In this document: positions 6,292 through 7,447 of the stretch, piece by piece
Layout of the letters: the number at the start of each line of letters is the position of its first letter
Position numbering within the stretch: the first letter of the stretch is position 1
NCBI GenBank assembly: GCA_016207475.1
Contig: JACQPM010000088.1
Location: 1 to 7,447, forward strand
Length of the DNA stretch: 7,447 bases
Reading direction: 5' to 3'
Origin: Methanobacteriota archaeon
GTDB lineage: Archaea; Hydrothermarchaeota; Hydrothermarchaeia; Hydrothermarchaeales; JACQPM01
Notes under the pieces: generated by a model
Databases searched by the model: none
What the model was told of the DNA's origin: nothing
Seen by the model: only the letters and a program-made list of their open reading frames with translations
Translations under genes and position numbers: made by a program

Positions 6292-7110
6292 TCAAATATG
6301 GAATCTCTCGGCAGTAACGTACCTGACTCTGGCCCACTCCAAGATTCTATCTATGAGCAGGCGGTAGGGTATATTTAACGGGAAAGGGAGGGCGTAACTC
6401 TTTACTTCTCCCTTGTAGAATCTGAAGAGGACCGCATCCGAGAAGGTCGAGTCCTGGGCTCTATGGGCATTCAACTTCCGCCCAAGGACTCGGCCTTCTA
6501 TCTCACCGGCCTCGATGGACCTGAAGCCGCGGACCTCCAGCTCCCTCCTCAGTTTTGCCTCGAAGGCCCTCTCCCTCTCCCAGCCCAGCTCATAGGTCCT
6601 CGATACCCCCCTCCCCTGCTCCTGGCTGGTCAGGGCCTCCAGCCTGATTATCTCCTCGGGGGAGAGCTCCACCACATTGCTGTGGGGCCTCAGATCCAGG
6701 AGATGGAAGAACCGTCCTCCCGGCCTGAGGACCCTTGCAGCCTCCCCCACGGCCCCTGGGAGATCGAAGAAGGAGTCGAAGGAGGTATAGCCGCATACTG
6801 CGTCCAGAGAACCGTCCCTGAAGGGCAGGGCGTAGGCGCTCCCCAGCAGCCCTCGGGCCCCGTCCATCCTTCGGTCTCTCAAGGCCTCCTCGAGGAAGAA
6901 TCTGTTCTTCTCGAGTTGTATCCAACCCCCGGCCATGGGGCCTGGGAGGTGGGAATAGAGGAAACCAGTGCCGGAGCCCACCTCCAGGATGGTGCCTTCC
7001 ACAGGGTATCTCTCGAAGAAGACCCTTATGCACTCGCCCAGGGCCCCCTCCACCGGCAGCCTAACCCCCCCCATGTCCACGTGGAAGGGGCCTACAGAGA
7101 CCTTACCCAC
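6292..7110 (-). CDS. Class I SAM-dependent methyltransferase
   Basis: This is a Rossmann-fold methyltransferase of the Methyltransf_11/25 type, 272 residues from the chosen start. SAM-binding motif I is ILEVGSGTGF (41-50). The acidic residue ending strand 2 is E67 in QLEKN. The next conserved segment, GSAYALPFRDGSLDAVCG (90-107), and ARVLRPGGRFFHLLDL (125-140) are typical of the family. The C-terminal 130 residues are specific to this protein and do not reveal the substrate (small molecule, lipid, protein or RNA). The start is uncertain. ATG 7185 would overlap the thermosome gene by 83 nt, so I prefer GTG 7110, which overlaps the thermosome stop by 8 nt (GTGGGTAA) behind a purine-rich GAGGGA. 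ATG 7074 is a further alternative without an obvious ribosome-binding site. The gene is probably co-transcribed with the thermosome gene. Confidence 0.88.
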   Translation of the reverse strand: MGKVSVGPFHVDMGGVRLPVEGALGECIRVFFERYPVEGTILEVGSGTGFLYSHLPGPMAGGWIQLEKNRFFLEEALRDRRMDGARGLLGSAYALPFRDGSLDAVCGYTSFDSFFDLPGAVGEAARVLRPGGRFFHLLDLRPHSNVVELSPEEIIRLEALTSQEQGRGVSRTYELGWERERAFEAKLRRELEVRGFRSIEAGEIEGRVLGRKLNAHRAQDSTFSDAVLFRFYKGEVKSYALPFPLNIPYRLLIDRILEWARVRYVTAERFHI

Positions 7111-7447
7111 TGGGCTCTTCCCTCGCTCTTCCTCGCTCTTCCTCCTTCCCCTCTTCGACCACCTTAGCGACCAGTGGGGCGCCATCGTCCCTCCGCCCCC
7201 CGTCCACGATCATCTCGTCAACCCGCAGGACCGCTGTGACGGCGTCCAGGGCGGACTTCAGGACCTGGGCCTTCACCCTGTAGGGCTCCACCACGCCCGC
7301 ATCCCGGGTATCGACGATCCCGCCTGTGATCAGGTCCAACCCCGACCAGCTCCCCCCCTTCTCATGGGCGACTCGGAGGGCCAGCAGCTTCTCGATGGGG
7401 TCGAAGCCCGAGTTCTCGGCCAGGGCCTTTGGGATGGACTCCAGGGC
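7103..7447 (-). CDS. Thermosome (group II chaperonin) subunit, C-terminal fragment
   Basis: This is the last 114 residues of a thermosome subunit, the ATP-driven double-ring chaperonin that folds proteins in the archaeal cytosol. The gene enters from beyond the right edge. The frame is open from base 7447 and starts ALESIPKALAENSGFDP, the conserved intermediate/equatorial segment of the family. It is followed by LLALRVAHEKG, the GLDLITGGIVDTRDAGVVEPYRVK region (equatorial stem) and ALDAVTAVLRVDEMIVDGG, which corresponds to the family AA..ILRIDD.I element. The C-terminal tail is unusual. Instead of the Gly-Met repeats common in archaeal thermosomes it is charged, KEEERGRAREEPSG. The ATG at 7339 is internal. 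The stop (TAA, 7103-7105) overlaps the GTG proposed for the methyltransferase. It could be an alpha- or beta-type subunit, and the fragment does not decide. Confidence 0.96.
   Translation of the reverse strand, partial: ALESIPKALAENSGFDPIEKLLALRVAHEKGGSWSGLDLITGGIVDTRDAGVVEPYRVKAQVLKSALDAVTAVLRVDEMIVDGGRRDDGAPLVAKVVEEGKEEERGRAREEPSG
7121..7140. repeat. Perfect 10-bp tandem duplication in the thermosome tail codons
   Basis: CCTCGCTCTT occurs twice in direct succession (7121-7130 and 7131-7140, plus-strand reading). It encodes part of the charged E/R-rich end of the thermosome on the minus strand. Since 10 is not a multiple of 3, gain or loss of one copy shifts the reading frame. Confidence 0.9.

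Noticed and set aside
1..7447. tRNA or rRNA genes, CRISPR repeats, insertion sequences, attachment sites
   Set aside because: Almost all bases are in supported genes. The gaps are 14, 10 and 39 nt and hold no such structure, and no spaced repeats or terminal inverted repeats were seen.

Overview
The window is compact archaeal chromosomal DNA with almost no non-coding sequence. The archaeal call rests on an archaeal/eukaryotic-type glycyl-tRNA synthetase with its insert zinc ribbon, the C-terminus of a group II chaperonin (thermosome), a two-subunit ADP-forming acyl-CoA synthetase, a four-CBS protein, GGAGG/GGTGA ribosome-binding sites and TATA-like boxes instead of bacterial -35/-10 elements. 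The DNA is GC-rich and uses AGG heavily for arginine, as many thermophilic archaea do. The lineage cannot be resolved further from the sequence.

Plus strand, 1-5589, six genes in the same direction. The window opens inside the alpha subunit of an ADP-forming acetyl/acyl-CoA synthetase. Its beta subunit overlaps the alpha end, and a COG0402-type amidohydrolase follows 1 nt later. The UspA-family gene overlaps the amidohydrolase stop by 8 nt. Next come a four-CBS-domain protein and glyS. The longest gap in this run is 14 nt. It could be one operon, or two transcription units if the AT-rich TATA-like island near 2520-2580 at the end of the amidohydrolase gene drives uspA-CBS-glyS. The first half conserves energy from acyl-CoA. 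The second half combines two likely adenine-nucleotide-binding sensor proteins with a tRNA synthetase.

Minus strand, 5590-7447, three genes reading leftward. These are the C-terminal 114 residues of a thermosome subunit, a class I SAM-dependent methyltransferase whose likely GTG start overlaps the thermosome stop, and a 220-residue protein of no family I recognise. The last gene has a TATA-like box in the only sizeable gap of the window (39 nt, 6253-6291). Its stop codon abuts the glyS stop codon with no base between them.

No tRNA, rRNA, CRISPR array, insertion sequence or prophage element was seen. Most of the region is ordinary housekeeping and energy metabolism. The points worth a second look are the unidentified 220-residue protein and its conflicting start signals, a 10-bp tandem duplication that sets the thermosome stop and offsets it from the methyltransferase frame, the zero-gap convergent gene pair, and the possible promoter inside the amidohydrolase gene. 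I do not see convincing evidence of a new multi-gene system.
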